64,000 bases of DNA from Methylococcaceae bacterium (GTDB lineage Bacteria; Pseudomonadota; Gammaproteobacteria; Methylococcales; Methylomonadaceae), in contig CANNKG010000001.1 of the NCBI GenBank assembly GCA_947505105.1, positions 46,476 through 110,475 on the forward strand, in the 5' to 3' direction. The position numbers were made by a program, and so were the translations under genes. How positions within the stretch are numbered: position 1 is the first letter of the stretch; each line of letters opens with the position of its first letter. A model generated the notes under the pieces. The model was not told where the DNA came from. It searched no databases and worked only from the letters and a program-made list of their open reading frames with translations. Positions 55,621 to 64,000 of the stretch are shown in pieces.

Positions 55621-56961
55621 ATGAACAACGACCTGAACCCTCGCCCCCAAACACAACAAGCCTTCGTAGATTGGTTCAGAAATTCTTCACCCTACATTCA
55701 TGCCCATCGTAAACGCACCTTCGTGATTTCATTCGAAGGCGAAGCAGTGTTAGACATTGATTTTGCGCATCATGTGCATGATTTCGCTCTGCTCAATAGT
55801 CTTGGCATTCGTTTAGTATTAGTACACGGCATTCGCCCTCAAATTGACGAGCGCCTGCACAAACTACACATAGAGCCCTGTTTTCATAACCATTTACGCA
55901 TTACCGATGCTACCGCCCTTGAATGCGTTAAAGAAGCGGCAGGTCTGGTTCGGGTTGAAATTGAAGCGCGGTTATCGATGGGACTCGCAAATTCGCCGAT
56001 GGCTGGTGCTAAAATTCGAGTTGTTTCCGGAAACTTTATCACCGCCAAACCCATTGGCGTGATCGACGGCATCGATTATTGCCATACCGGGATGGTCAGA
56101 GGTATCGACGCAAGTGCCATTCATCAATTACTCAGTCAACAATGTGTGGTTTTGATTTCGCCGATTGGCTATTCGCCAAGCGGCGAAGTGTTCAATTTAT
56201 CAGCGGAACAAGTCGCGACCGAAGTCGCCATAGCGCTGAATGCCGAAAAGCTGATCCTGATGACTGAACAAAGCTGCATTCATCCGCTCAATCAACAACT
56301 GCTCCATCAATTGACAACCCTCGAAGCTGAAAATTTTCTGAAGCAATTTCCGGAGCTTGATCATGCTGTTAGCCGCCCCCTTACCGCAGCGATTTATGGC
56401 TGTCAATCCGGCATCGAACGCGTGCATTTAATCAATCGAACTTGTAATGGCGCGTTATTGCTCGAATTATTCAGCCGGGACGGTATCGGCACCCTGGTCA
56501 GTTCGATGCCTTATGAAGAATTGCGTCCGGCAACCTTGGCCGATATCGGCGGCATTCTCGAACTGATCAGCCCTTTAGAGCAACAGGGGATTCTGGTCAA
56601 ACGTTCCAGAGAAAAACTTGAAATGGAAATTGCCGATTATGCGGTGATTGAACGCGACCGCATGATTATCGCCTGTAGCGCCCTACACCCCCTACCCGAC
56701 GCGCCTGCCGCGATTATTGCCTGTCTTGCGGTTCATCCAGATTATCAAAAAGCCGCGCGCGGCAATCGTTTACTGGAATTTATTTATCAGCAAGCTAAAC
56801 AACGCAATTTATCCGCGTTATACGCCCTCTCCACTCAAACAGTTCAGTGGTTTGTCGAACGCGGCTTTATGACTGCCGAATTAACATCTCTCCCCACCTC
56901 GTTGAAATCGAGATATCATCCGGAACGAAATTCTAAAATCTTGTTTAAAGTGGTTAGTTAA
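55621..56961 (+). CDS. argA: N-acetylglutamate synthase ArgA
   Basis: This 446-residue enzyme starts arginine synthesis. An amino-acid-kinase-like regulatory domain (1-about 290: KRTFVISFEGEAVLD, RLVLVHGIRPQID) is fused to a C-terminal GNAT acetyltransferase (about 300-446: LRPATLADIGGILELISPLEQQ, CLAVHPDYQKAARGNRLLEF). The kinase-like part is where arginine inhibits the classical enzyme. Although argJ is also present (26898), this full-length ArgA appears intact. Confidence 0.95.
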   Translation: MNNDLNPRPQTQQAFVDWFRNSSPYIHAHRKRTFVISFEGEAVLDIDFAHHVHDFALLNSLGIRLVLVHGIRPQIDERLHKLHIEPCFHNHLRITDATALECVKEAAGLVRVEIEARLSMGLANSPMAGAKIRVVSGNFITAKPIGVIDGIDYCHTGMVRGIDASAIHQLLSQQCVVLISPIGYSPSGEVFNLSAEQVATEVAIALNAEKLILMTEQSCIHPLNQQLLHQLTTLEAENFLKQFPELDHAVSRPLTAAIYGCQSGIERVHLINRTCNGALLLELFSRDGIGTLVSSMPYEELRPATLADIGGILELISPLEQQGILVKRSREKLEMEIADYAVIERDRMIIACSALHPLPDAPAAIIACLAVHPDYQKAARGNRLLEFIYQQAKQRNLSALYALSTQTVQWFVERGFMTAELTSLPTSLKSRYHPERNSKILFKVVS

Positions 56962-57157
56962 TTGGGCGTCAAGAAAAAAACGGCTAAATGAAATTGTAGA
57001 AGTTAGATTTATTTAGTTGACAATACAAATAATAAATCAATCAGAAGTGCATTTTATTCACCTGATGTGCCGAATTTTTTGATCAAGAGGCAATATTAAA
57101 TCTGTATTTTTTTAAGGTATGATAAAGCCCTTCTGATCAGCCCTGAGGAGACCATCA

Positions 57158-57613
57158 ATGAACTATGCACAGTTGTTGCACGTCGCGCTCGATGAAGCGC
57201 GCCAGGGTTTTGCCGAGGGTGGCGTTCCGGTCGGAGCGGCTTTGTTTGATGCTCAAGGATGCTTACTCGGTAGCGGTCGTAACCGCCGTGTCCAGGATAA
57301 CGATCCGTCGGTCCACGGCGAAACCGATGCTTTTCGCAAAGCCGGGCGCCAAACCGATTATCGAGACAAGATCCTGGTGACGACCTTGGCGCCTTGTTGG
57401 TATTGCTCAGGATTGATCAGACAATTCAATATCGGCACAGTAGTGGTCGGCGAGTCGGTCAATTTTGAAGGCCATCTGGACTGGCTCAGAGAAGCCGGTG
57501 TGGACGTCATTGAAATGAATGATCCTGATTGCATCGAGCTGATGCGACGTTTTATCGAACACGCCCCGCAGCTCTGGTTCGAAGACATCGGCGAATGCCA
57601 TAGCGATGATTAA
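57158..57613 (+). CDS. Cytosine deaminase-like (yeast Fcy1-type) nucleoside/base deaminase
   Basis: This 151-residue zinc deaminase shows HGE (H53, E55) and PCWYC (C80, C83), the zinc and catalytic residues of the cytidine deaminase superfamily. GGVPVGAALFD and TTLAPCWYCSGLIRQF place it with the yeast-type cytosine deaminases, not the amidohydrolase CodA. GGAG lies 7 bases before the ATG. It overlaps the downstream sensor gene by 8 bases, so the two are coupled. Guanine, creatinine or another base could be the true substrate. Confidence 0.85.
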   Translation: MNYAQLLHVALDEARQGFAEGGVPVGAALFDAQGCLLGSGRNRRVQDNDPSVHGETDAFRKAGRQTDYRDKILVTTLAPCWYCSGLIRQFNIGTVVVGESVNFEGHLDWLREAGVDVIEMNDPDCIELMRRFIEHAPQLWFEDIGECHSDD

Positions 57614-59588
57614 AAATCTGCTCATTATCCTGCTGTTACTGAGCCAATCGCCCACTTGGGCAGATGAATTGGAACCGGTTTCGTTACAGTTGAAATGGAC
57701 CCATGCATTTCAATTCGCCGGTTACTATGCCGCGAAAGAGTTGGGCTATTATCGGGAGGTTGGACTTGATGTCACCATCAAAGAAGCCCTGCCGGGTATG
57801 AATGTCATTCACGAAGTCATTTCGGGAAATAGTCAATTTGGCGTCGGCACCAGTAGTCTATTACTCGCACGAAAAGCAGCGCAGCCGGTCGTGGTGTTGG
57901 CGGTGATTTTTCAACACTCGCCACAAGTGATTATTAGCGGCAAAAATAGCGGCATTCAAAGTATTCATGATCTAAAAGGCAAACACATCATGTTCGAAAG
58001 TGCCTCCGATGAATTACTTGCCTATCTGAAGCGAGAAGGAATTCCACTGGAAAGCCTTAACAAGAACGAACATAGCTTCAACGTTGACGATCTAATTCAC
58101 GGTAAAATCGACGCAATTTCAGCCTACGCCACCAGCGAACCCTATTTTCTCCAGAAAGCCGGTTTTGATTACCAAATTTACATGCCACGTTCTGCAGGCA
58201 TTGATTTCTATGGCGACAATTTGTTTACTTCAGAGCAAGAAATTCGCGAACATCCTCAACGGGTCAAGGATTTTCGAACTGCCAGCCTCAAGGGCTGGGC
58301 GTATGCGCTTGCGCATCCCCAAGAGATCATTGAGTTGATCTTGAATCAATATTCCCAAAACAACTCCCGCGACTATCTTGAATTCGAAGTCCGCCAAATG
58401 ACATCCCTAATTCGCGATGATCTGATCGAAGTTGGCTACATGAATCCAGGGCGTTGGCGCCATATTGCCGAAACCTATGCCGAACTCGGCATTATCGAAG
58501 ATGGAATCATGCTTGACGACATGCTTTATCAACCTGATTCCGAACTTCACCTCCTTCACTATTACCCCTATCTCGTCTCCGCGATAGGTTTAATTGGCAT
58601 CGGGGGGATAATCACCGTATACATTTTCAACATCAATCGAAAACTAACCAAAACCCTTACCGAAATTCAAGCGGCAAATTCTCAGCTCCAAATCCTCTCT
58701 ACCGCAATCGAACAAAGTCCGACCTCGATTGTAATAACAAGAGCCGACACAACCATTGAATATGTCAATCCGTTTTTCACTCAAGAAACCGGTTATAGCC
58801 GCGCCGAAGTTATTGGCAAAAATCCTCGTATTCTTCAATCCGGCTTAACTCCTCCCTCAATTTTTCAGGATATGTGGACCCATCTCTCCCAAGGGGAACA
58901 ATGGACCGGTGAATTAATCAATCGACGCAAATCAGGTGAAATTTATTGGGAACAAGCCCATCTTGCACCGATCAAAGATCAACATAATCAAATCACTCAT
59001 TATGTCGCAGTCAAACTGGATATCTCCGAACACAAACACGCATTGGATCAGCTCCAATTTCTAGCGCATCACGATGGCCTGACCCGCCTACCCAATCGCA
59101 CCTTGTTCTTTGATCGAGTAACTCAAGGAATAATATCGGCCCAACGAAATCAGACAACTTTAGCGTTGATGTTTATCGATCTCGATAAATTCAAACCGAT
59201 CAACGATCAGGAAGGGCATGCGGTAGGCGATCAATTACTGATCGAAGTCGCTCAACGCATATCGGCATGCATTCGGGACTCCGATAGTGCCGGGCGGATA
59301 GGCGGCGATGAATTTGTGGTGTTGTTGCTGGATGTCGGTTTAGAAGACAATGCCATGCATATCGCCAATAAGATTCGTGAAAAGATCTATCAACCCATCC
59401 TACTTAATGAAAAAATGCTTTCGACCTCAGCGAGTATTGGGATTGGCCTATACCCAGTTCATGGGGTTAATGAAATCGAATTAGGTAAACACGCAGACCG
59501 TGCCATGTATGCGGCAAAACACCAAGGCGGTAATTTGGTTAAGGTATTTGAGGCATCAATGGCACCCGACCCAACCATTTCAAACTAA
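57606..59588 (+). CDS. THI5/NMT1-type sensor with PAS and GGDEF domains (diguanylate cyclase)
   Basis: This 660-residue membrane protein makes c-di-GMP. A signal peptide (1-19) is followed by a periplasmic NMT1/THI5-like binding domain (about 24-300: SLQLKWTHAFQFAGYYAAKELGYY, GIQSIHDLKGKHIMF). A membrane helix (about 320-342) leads to a PAS domain (about 365-480: ITRADTTIEYVNPFFTQETGY) and a GGDEF domain (about 485-650) with intact GGDEF (about 566-570) and an RxxD I-site (RDSD) just before it. The start overlaps the deaminase gene by 8 bases. THI5/ThiY-like domains bind pyrimidines such as thiamine precursors, so I infer a pyrimidine signal. Confidence 0.9.
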   Translation: MIKNLLIILLLLSQSPTWADELEPVSLQLKWTHAFQFAGYYAAKELGYYREVGLDVTIKEALPGMNVIHEVISGNSQFGVGTSSLLLARKAAQPVVVLAVIFQHSPQVIISGKNSGIQSIHDLKGKHIMFESASDELLAYLKREGIPLESLNKNEHSFNVDDLIHGKIDAISAYATSEPYFLQKAGFDYQIYMPRSAGIDFYGDNLFTSEQEIREHPQRVKDFRTASLKGWAYALAHPQEIIELILNQYSQNNSRDYLEFEVRQMTSLIRDDLIEVGYMNPGRWRHIAETYAELGIIEDGIMLDDMLYQPDSELHLLHYYPYLVSAIGLIGIGGIITVYIFNINRKLTKTLTEIQAANSQLQILSTAIEQSPTSIVITRADTTIEYVNPFFTQETGYSRAEVIGKNPRILQSGLTPPSIFQDMWTHLSQGEQWTGELINRRKSGEIYWEQAHLAPIKDQHNQITHYVAVKLDISEHKHALDQLQFLAHHDGLTRLPNRTLFFDRVTQGIISAQRNQTTLALMFIDLDKFKPINDQEGHAVGDQLLIEVAQRISACIRDSDSAGRIGGDEFVVLLLDVGLEDNAMHIANKIREKIYQPILLNEKMLSTSASIGIGLYPVHGVNEIELGKHADRAMYAAKHQGGNLVKVFEASMAPDPTISN

Positions 59589-59679
59589 GGTAACTCGCCA
59601 TGAATACCATAGCACCATAAAATGTGCTGAACAACGTGAAGCGCATCGTTTATCTAACTTTGACAATAAAAGTGCCCAC

Positions 59680-62600
59680 ATGACTCAAGCCTACCATTTC
59701 CGCGCCGCCGACCACTGCTTTGTGATCGAACAATACAACGACCTTAGCCCATTGGCAGGTTTTCTCCCCGGTATCGCCGGAACCATGGGACGTCCCGCCT
59801 GGGTGTTTTATGTCAACCGAGGACAGGCCATCGCAAGCTTTGGCGTCCGCAATAAGGACGGCGCCTTTTTAGAATTCTATCCTGCCGACAAGGCGTATCA
59901 ACTGACGCAATCGCGCGGTTTCCGCACTTTTCTCAAAATTCACGATGGCGAACGCATCCATACTTACGAACCGTTTCAACGCGGTGCGGGAGCAAATGTC
60001 AGCCAACGCTTATCGGTCGCGGCGCATGAAGTGAGCGTTGAGGAGGACAATTCACCTCTGGAATTCAGTATCCGCGCCGACATTTCCACCCTGCCTGAAG
60101 CGCCGGTCGCAGCTTTATTGCGCCGAGTCATAATCGTCAATCATTCTACTCGCGCCCGCAAAATCGAGATTGCCGATGGTTTGCCGCAAGTGCTGCCCTT
60201 TGGCCTCAATCAATGGGGCGTCAAATTTATGAGTCGAACCTCGGAAGCCTTTATGCGCGTCGAAGGCGTTACCGAAAACCTACCCTTCTATCGCTTAAAA
60301 GTCTTCCCAACCGACACTCCACAAGTCGAACCGGTTATTGCCGGCAATTTCTTCGTTGGATTTTTGAATGGCAAGCGCACCCAAGTGTTAGTCGATCCAG
60401 AACGAATATTTGGCTTGGCCGGTGACTTTTCCAAACCGGAAGGTTTTTTTAACAATACTGCGCTCGACTTCGAACAGCAAGTCAGCGCCAATCAGACGCC
60501 TTCAGCCTTTCAAGCCATCACACTGGAACTCGAACCGGGAGCAAGCCAAGTATTTTATGGATTATACGGCCACGCCCGCTCATTGCCTGAACTGGAGCAA
60601 TTCCTCGCAACGATCACTCTGGACGATTATTTCGAGCAGAAACGCGAACAGAATCAGCGTCTGGTTGCCGAGATTACTCAAAAAGCATTTACAGCAACTG
60701 CCAAGCCCTTGTTTGATGCCCACGTCCAACAATGTTATCTCGATAATGGTTTACGCGGAGGTTTTCCGACTCAAGTGCCGGGCAATCTCTACCTGTATTT
60801 GTTTGGCCGCAAACATGGCGATCTGGAGCGAGACTATAACGATTTTTTACTCCAAGATACCTGCTTTTCCGAAGGGAACGGCGACTTCCGCGATGTCCTG
60901 CAAAATCGTCGCCTGGATTTATTTTTCACGCCGTCTTTGGGTGACAACACTATCCGGTATTTTTTCAATTTAATTCAACCAGACGGCTACAATCCCTGCT
61001 CGCTCCGCAACTCTCGTTTTATAGTCGAAACGCCGCAACAGTTTTCACAGTATTTCGATCATTTTAATGGTCTAGAAGCCTTATTGGCACGGGAGTTCAA
61101 ATATGCGGAACTCTGGCAGGTACTCCAAGGTGCAACTGAGAATCCCACCTCAATCATCACAGAAATTCTACAGCATGCCCAAAGCATCGAAGATGCCGAA
61201 TTCGACCGAGGGTATTGGTCCGACCATTGGACTTATTTGGTGGATTTATTGCATAGTTTTGCGGCGATTTTCCCAGATCGCCTGACCGACTTGTTCAATG
61301 CCAAAACCTACAGTTTTTTTGATCCCACCCATATCGTCCTGCCCCGTGCGCTTAAATACCAGTTGACGCCCAGCGGAGTGCGCCAATTCGGCGCGGTACA
61401 ATTCCGTCCCGACAAAAAAGCGCTGATCGAATCACGCCCGGCACGACGTTACCAAGTGCGCGCTCAAAAAGGCCACGGTGCCATTGTTTATACCACCTTG
61501 CTTGGAAAAATTCTGACGCTGATAAGCAACAAATTCGCCACCTTGGACCCTTTTGGCGTTGGCATCGAAATGGAAGCCGACCGCCCCGGCTGGTGCGATG
61601 CACTCAATGGCCTGCCTGGCATTCTAGGTTCATCGGTAAATGAAACCATCGAACTCAAACGCTTGGTGTATTTCACCGAGCAAGTGGTGATCGAACTTAC
61701 CCAGGCACCGTCACTACCAATTGAATTGGCAGAGTTTATCTTGAGTTTAGATGCCCTGCTCACTCAAGCGGAACTGAGTGCAGAACAATTTTGGCAAGCC
61801 AGCGGAGCTCACAAGGAAGTTTATCGAGAACAGATATTTATGGGTTTTGATGGCGCCGAACAATGTCTGCCTATAGTCGACATCCAGAATTTCTTAGCCA
61901 AAGTTTCCGTGTACCTGGATGGTGCTATTGCCAAAGCCAGAACCCCTAAAGGCATCATCACTTACTTTGCCTATCAGGCCGAGCACTATCAAAGCCATCC
62001 GAACGGCCAAATCACTGTCACGCGTTTCCGACAACAACCACTGCCACTGTTTTTAGAAGGTTTCGTGCATGCCCTGCGCATTGCCGAACTTAATGACGCG
62101 CTTGTTTTGTATGAGGCAGTACAACGTTCCGAACTGTTCGATCAAAAACTCGGCATGTATCGCCTGAATGCCCCGCTCGGTGAACACGCGCTGGAGTTTG
62201 GACGGATTGGCGTCTTCAACTACGGCTGGCTTGAAAACGGCTCGATTTTTCAACACATGCATTACAAAATGGTGCTGGAAATAGTGCGCGCTGGCTTAGT
62301 CGAAGAGTTTTACGCGCAGATGGATAAATTACTCGTCGCATTTCGCGATCCTCTGGAATACCGGCGCAGTCCGATCGAAAACTCCAGTTTCTTGGTTAGC
62401 AGCGGCTTCGCTATCGATCCCAGGCAGCACGGACGCGGCTGTGTGGCGCGTCTTTCCGGCGCCACGGTAGAACTTTTACATCTGTGGACGCTGTTATTCT
62501 TAGGCCCGAAACCGTTTACCTTCGAAGCAGAGAAATTATGCTTCAAACCAAAGCCGCTGCTTTCAAAAACTTTGTTTACGATCGCCGAACAAGCTATTAC

Positions 62601-62853
62601 CTTCCTTGCTAACACAGAGAATTTACCCGCAGACAGCATTGCCTGCGCATTTTTAGGCGATACCTTGTTGGTGTATATCAATCCTACACGGCATAATACT
62701 TTTGGAGCAGATGCGGTAAAACCATGCCGATTTATATTGTATGGACGCGATGGACGCGAGCAAAGCATCGATGCTTTTCATCTGGAAGGCTCGACGGCAG
62801 AAGCGCTTCGTCTGGGTAAGTATCGTCGAATAGACATTGTGCTTGGACGGTAA
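59680..62853 (+). CDS. Large glycoside-phosphorylase-like protein (GH94-related)
   Basis: The frame is open from 59500, but the real start is most likely the ATG at 59680, giving 1057 residues. The beginning (FLPGIAGTMGRPAWVFYVNRGQAIASFGVRNKDG) resembles large proteins of Firmicutes and Thermotogae annotated as cellobiose phosphorylase. The middle contains CFSEGNGDFRDVLQNRR and an (alpha/alpha)6-barrel-like helical region. Its length suits families GH149 and GH161, beta-1,3-glucan phosphorylases related to GH94. It would split an oligoglucan with phosphate in the cytoplasm; no signal peptide is present. The family assignment is from memory. It stands 91 bases after the GGDEF gene. Confidence 0.6.
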   Translation: MTQAYHFRAADHCFVIEQYNDLSPLAGFLPGIAGTMGRPAWVFYVNRGQAIASFGVRNKDGAFLEFYPADKAYQLTQSRGFRTFLKIHDGERIHTYEPFQRGAGANVSQRLSVAAHEVSVEEDNSPLEFSIRADISTLPEAPVAALLRRVIIVNHSTRARKIEIADGLPQVLPFGLNQWGVKFMSRTSEAFMRVEGVTENLPFYRLKVFPTDTPQVEPVIAGNFFVGFLNGKRTQVLVDPERIFGLAGDFSKPEGFFNNTALDFEQQVSANQTPSAFQAITLELEPGASQVFYGLYGHARSLPELEQFLATITLDDYFEQKREQNQRLVAEITQKAFTATAKPLFDAHVQQCYLDNGLRGGFPTQVPGNLYLYLFGRKHGDLERDYNDFLLQDTCFSEGNGDFRDVLQNRRLDLFFTPSLGDNTIRYFFNLIQPDGYNPCSLRNSRFIVETPQQFSQYFDHFNGLEALLAREFKYAELWQVLQGATENPTSIITEILQHAQSIEDAEFDRGYWSDHWTYLVDLLHSFAAIFPDRLTDLFNAKTYSFFDPTHIVLPRALKYQLTPSGVRQFGAVQFRPDKKALIESRPARRYQVRAQKGHGAIVYTTLLGKILTLISNKFATLDPFGVGIEMEADRPGWCDALNGLPGILGSSVNETIELKRLVYFTEQVVIELTQAPSLPIELAEFILSLDALLTQAELSAEQFWQASGAHKEVYREQIFMGFDGAEQCLPIVDIQNFLAKVSVYLDGAIAKARTPKGIITYFAYQAEHYQSHPNGQITVTRFRQQPLPLFLEGFVHALRIAELNDALVLYEAVQRSELFDQKLGMYRLNAPLGEHALEFGRIGVFNYGWLENGSIFQHMHYKMVLEIVRAGLVEEFYAQMDKLLVAFRDPLEYRRSPIENSSFLVSSGFAIDPRQHGRGCVARLSGATVELLHLWTLLFLGPKPFTFEAEKLCFKPKPLLSKTLFTIAEQAITFLANTENLPADSIACAFLGDTLLVYINPTRHNTFGADAVKPCRFILYGRDGREQSIDAFHLEGSTAEALRLGKYRRIDIVLGR

Positions 62854-62960
62854 TTATTCATTTCCACATGGATAAAGGAGTTTCCGGTTTTATGACAGGG
62901 ACATACACGGATGTTTCTATGGAAATTAGAAAAATATAATGGATTTATGTTGGCTTATTT

Positions 62961-63380
62961 TTAATCGTTTGATTGCCACAAATTTAAAACTGTTAAATTT
63001 GGATAATCAAAATCACTGACATTTCGGGTCACTAAACACAAATCATGATGCAATGCTGTAGCAGCCAATAAACTATCAATAGCTGGCAAGGGTCTGATGC
63101 TGATTGCTTGTAAACGCCCCCAGCAATCGGCCACACCGGAATCAATTTTTAATAAACGAGCATCAAACCATAAAGAAATTTCGATTTCTAACCAGTTTGA
63201 TAATGCTAGTTTTCTTGGACTATCGGATAGTTTTTCAATGCCTTTCCTAATCTCGCCCAAAGTCAAAACACTTAAAAAAAGCGATTCTTTAGGGACTGAA
63301 GCGAACCACTCAAGCACTTGTTCATGGGGTTTAGTGCGTTTCAGTTCAGAAATGACATTGGTATCTAACAAATATTTCAT
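62961..63380 (-). CDS. VapC-type PIN domain ribonuclease toxin
   Basis: This 139-residue toxin has the PIN residues D6 (LLDTNVIS), E43 (LTLGEIRKGI), D102 (PAIDSLLAATAL) and the TRNVSDFD end, as in FitB/VapC enzymes, which cut RNA. The ATG overlaps the antitoxin stop by 4 bases (ATGA). The pair may stabilise this region. Confidence 0.92.
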   Translation of the reverse strand: MKYLLDTNVISELKRTKPHEQVLEWFASVPKESLFLSVLTLGEIRKGIEKLSDSPRKLALSNWLEIEISLWFDARLLKIDSGVADCWGRLQAISIRPLPAIDSLLAATALHHDLCLVTRNVSDFDYPNLTVLNLWQSND

Positions 63381-63607
63381 AACACTATATCTCTGCAGAG
63401 AGATTTATCCCTAGTCAAATCGAGATCAACCTCCATCAGGGGGGAGTTTCTAATAAAATCAACAAAATTATCGGATTGCGAGGTTGATTCAGCTGAAGTT
63501 TCTTTTTTGATCAAACAAGCCAACTTCAAAAGCGATTCTATCGCTTCAATGGGTAAGTAGTGAATTTCCTGGACTAATTGCTGTTCTAATTCGGCTCTAT
63601 TCGGCAT
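63377..63607 (-). CDS. VapB-like antitoxin
   Basis: This 76-residue partner of the PIN toxin has a predicted helical N-terminus and the C-terminal toxin-binding tail SPLMEVDLDLTRDKSLCRDIVL-like pattern, in which DLDLTRDK is typical of VapB-type tails. A GGAGAAG ribosome binding site precedes the ATG. It is upstream of the toxin, the usual order. Confidence 0.82.
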   Translation of the reverse strand: MPNRAELEQQLVQEIHYLPIEAIESLLKLACLIKKETSAESTSQSDNFVDFIRNSPLMEVDLDLTRDKSLCRDIVL

Positions 63608-64000
63608 TATGCTTCTCCAAAAATTATTCGTTCAGCTGTTATTTGGTTTGGTTCCATTCTACTGCTGCTTGATATTGTGATCGATCATAAAGCGTTTTCT
63701 GATTTTTATTTTTGAAAAATATTAATAAAATCATAAATGTAGTCTTCAGTTAAAAATTCATTTTCATCTTTCGCTTCTTGACAAGCTACATACAAGTCGA
63801 GCGCTTCCAAAACTTATCCGCTTGTTTTTGCTTCAGCTACTGCAAAAATTGTTACTATAGACTTTCATAAATTAAATTTCCGAAAATACGAAAATTCCCT
63901 CTTTTGTCGGTATGCTTGACGCCATAAGAAAATACCGCCAAAGGAATGCTTGAATGATAGCGCTCACCTTCTCCAAACTGATTTTAGAAAAACTGAAAGA
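63608..64000 (-). pseudogene. Decayed coding sequence at the right edge
   Basis: No intact gene lies in these 393 bases. Read leftward, three fragments look like real protein but fall in different frames and are broken by stops: GERYHSSIPLAVFSYGVKH, LEALDLYVACQEAKDENEF and LYDRSQYQAAVEWNQTK. The pattern suggests one degraded gene, disrupted by frameshifts and stops. The protein family is not recognised. Confidence 0.4.

Noticed and set aside
59500..59679. 60 extra codons at the start of the phosphorylase-like frame
   Set aside because: They overlap the GGDEF gene in another frame and the segment does not look like protein; similarity begins at MTQAYHF.
1..64000. CRISPR array, tRNA, rRNA or insertion sequence
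   Set aside because: Read-through of the gaps between genes showed no regularly spaced repeats, cloverleaf-like sequence, or transposase with terminal inverted repeats.

Overview
The window is a 64 kb piece of a gammaproteobacterial chromosome of moderate GC. Dense operons, the order pilB-pilC-pilD-coaE-zapD-yacG, MlaA/RlpA lipoproteins, RNase E with rluC divergent, FtsK, and dnaB-alr all point to Gammaproteobacteria. A methanotroph-like member (Methylococcales) is my guess from overall protein flavour only. There are no rRNA or tRNA genes, prophage, IS element or CRISPR array. The only accessory-looking part is the extreme right end.

Region by region. 1-4360: nitrate uptake and its control. 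nrtB (cut by the left edge) and nrtA run leftward. Between nrtA and the divergent ANTAR regulator nasT lies a complete regulatory leader: a sigma-54 type promoter, two hairpins with AACGUU hexaloops, and an intrinsic terminator. This is the expected RNA target of the ANTAR protein encoded next door. A triple-GAF protein follows nasT. 4474-10880: acyltransferase, MlaA and RlpA envelope lipoproteins, a LemA-TPM-TPM operon, and a secreted orphan protein flanked by strong hairpins. 11050-20193: uvrA, an OmpA-type lipoprotein with a long Pro/Gln/Tyr tail, valS, and a two-gene signalling unit (HDOD-GAF plus a double receiver). 20433-25894: type IV pilus assembly genes pilBCD with coaE, zapD and yacG; no pilin gene is present. 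25899-33051: mostly leftward genes, with a Nudix/TMP-synthase-like fusion, argJ, a PhoQ/PhoP-like two-component system with a PepSY protein, sppA and a HAD phosphatase.

33035-41974: rluC and rne are divergent, rne having a long leader, followed by an EF-hand protein, dnaB-alr and a HAD protein. 42053-50796: leftward genes for a GNAT enzyme, FtsK, a LOG protein, a dynamin-like GTPase, PyrE, HemW (its start codon is unclear next to a run of eight C) and monothiol glutaredoxin. 50963-56961: arginine and branched-chain amino acid synthesis (argD, argF, ilvD, argA) with a TIGR04211-type SH3 protein. 57158-59588: a cytosine-deaminase-like enzyme overlaps a THI5/NMT1-PAS-GGDEF sensor, which suggests a pyrimidine-responsive c-di-GMP unit. 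59680-62853: a large glycoside-phosphorylase-like protein. 62961-64000: a VapBC-type toxin-antitoxin pair and decayed coding sequence.

The strongest system-level signals are the nrtA leader with its ANTAR/GAF regulators and the deaminase/diguanylate cyclase pair. Nitrogen uptake, arginine synthesis and pyrimidine metabolism together give much of the window a nitrogen-metabolism theme.
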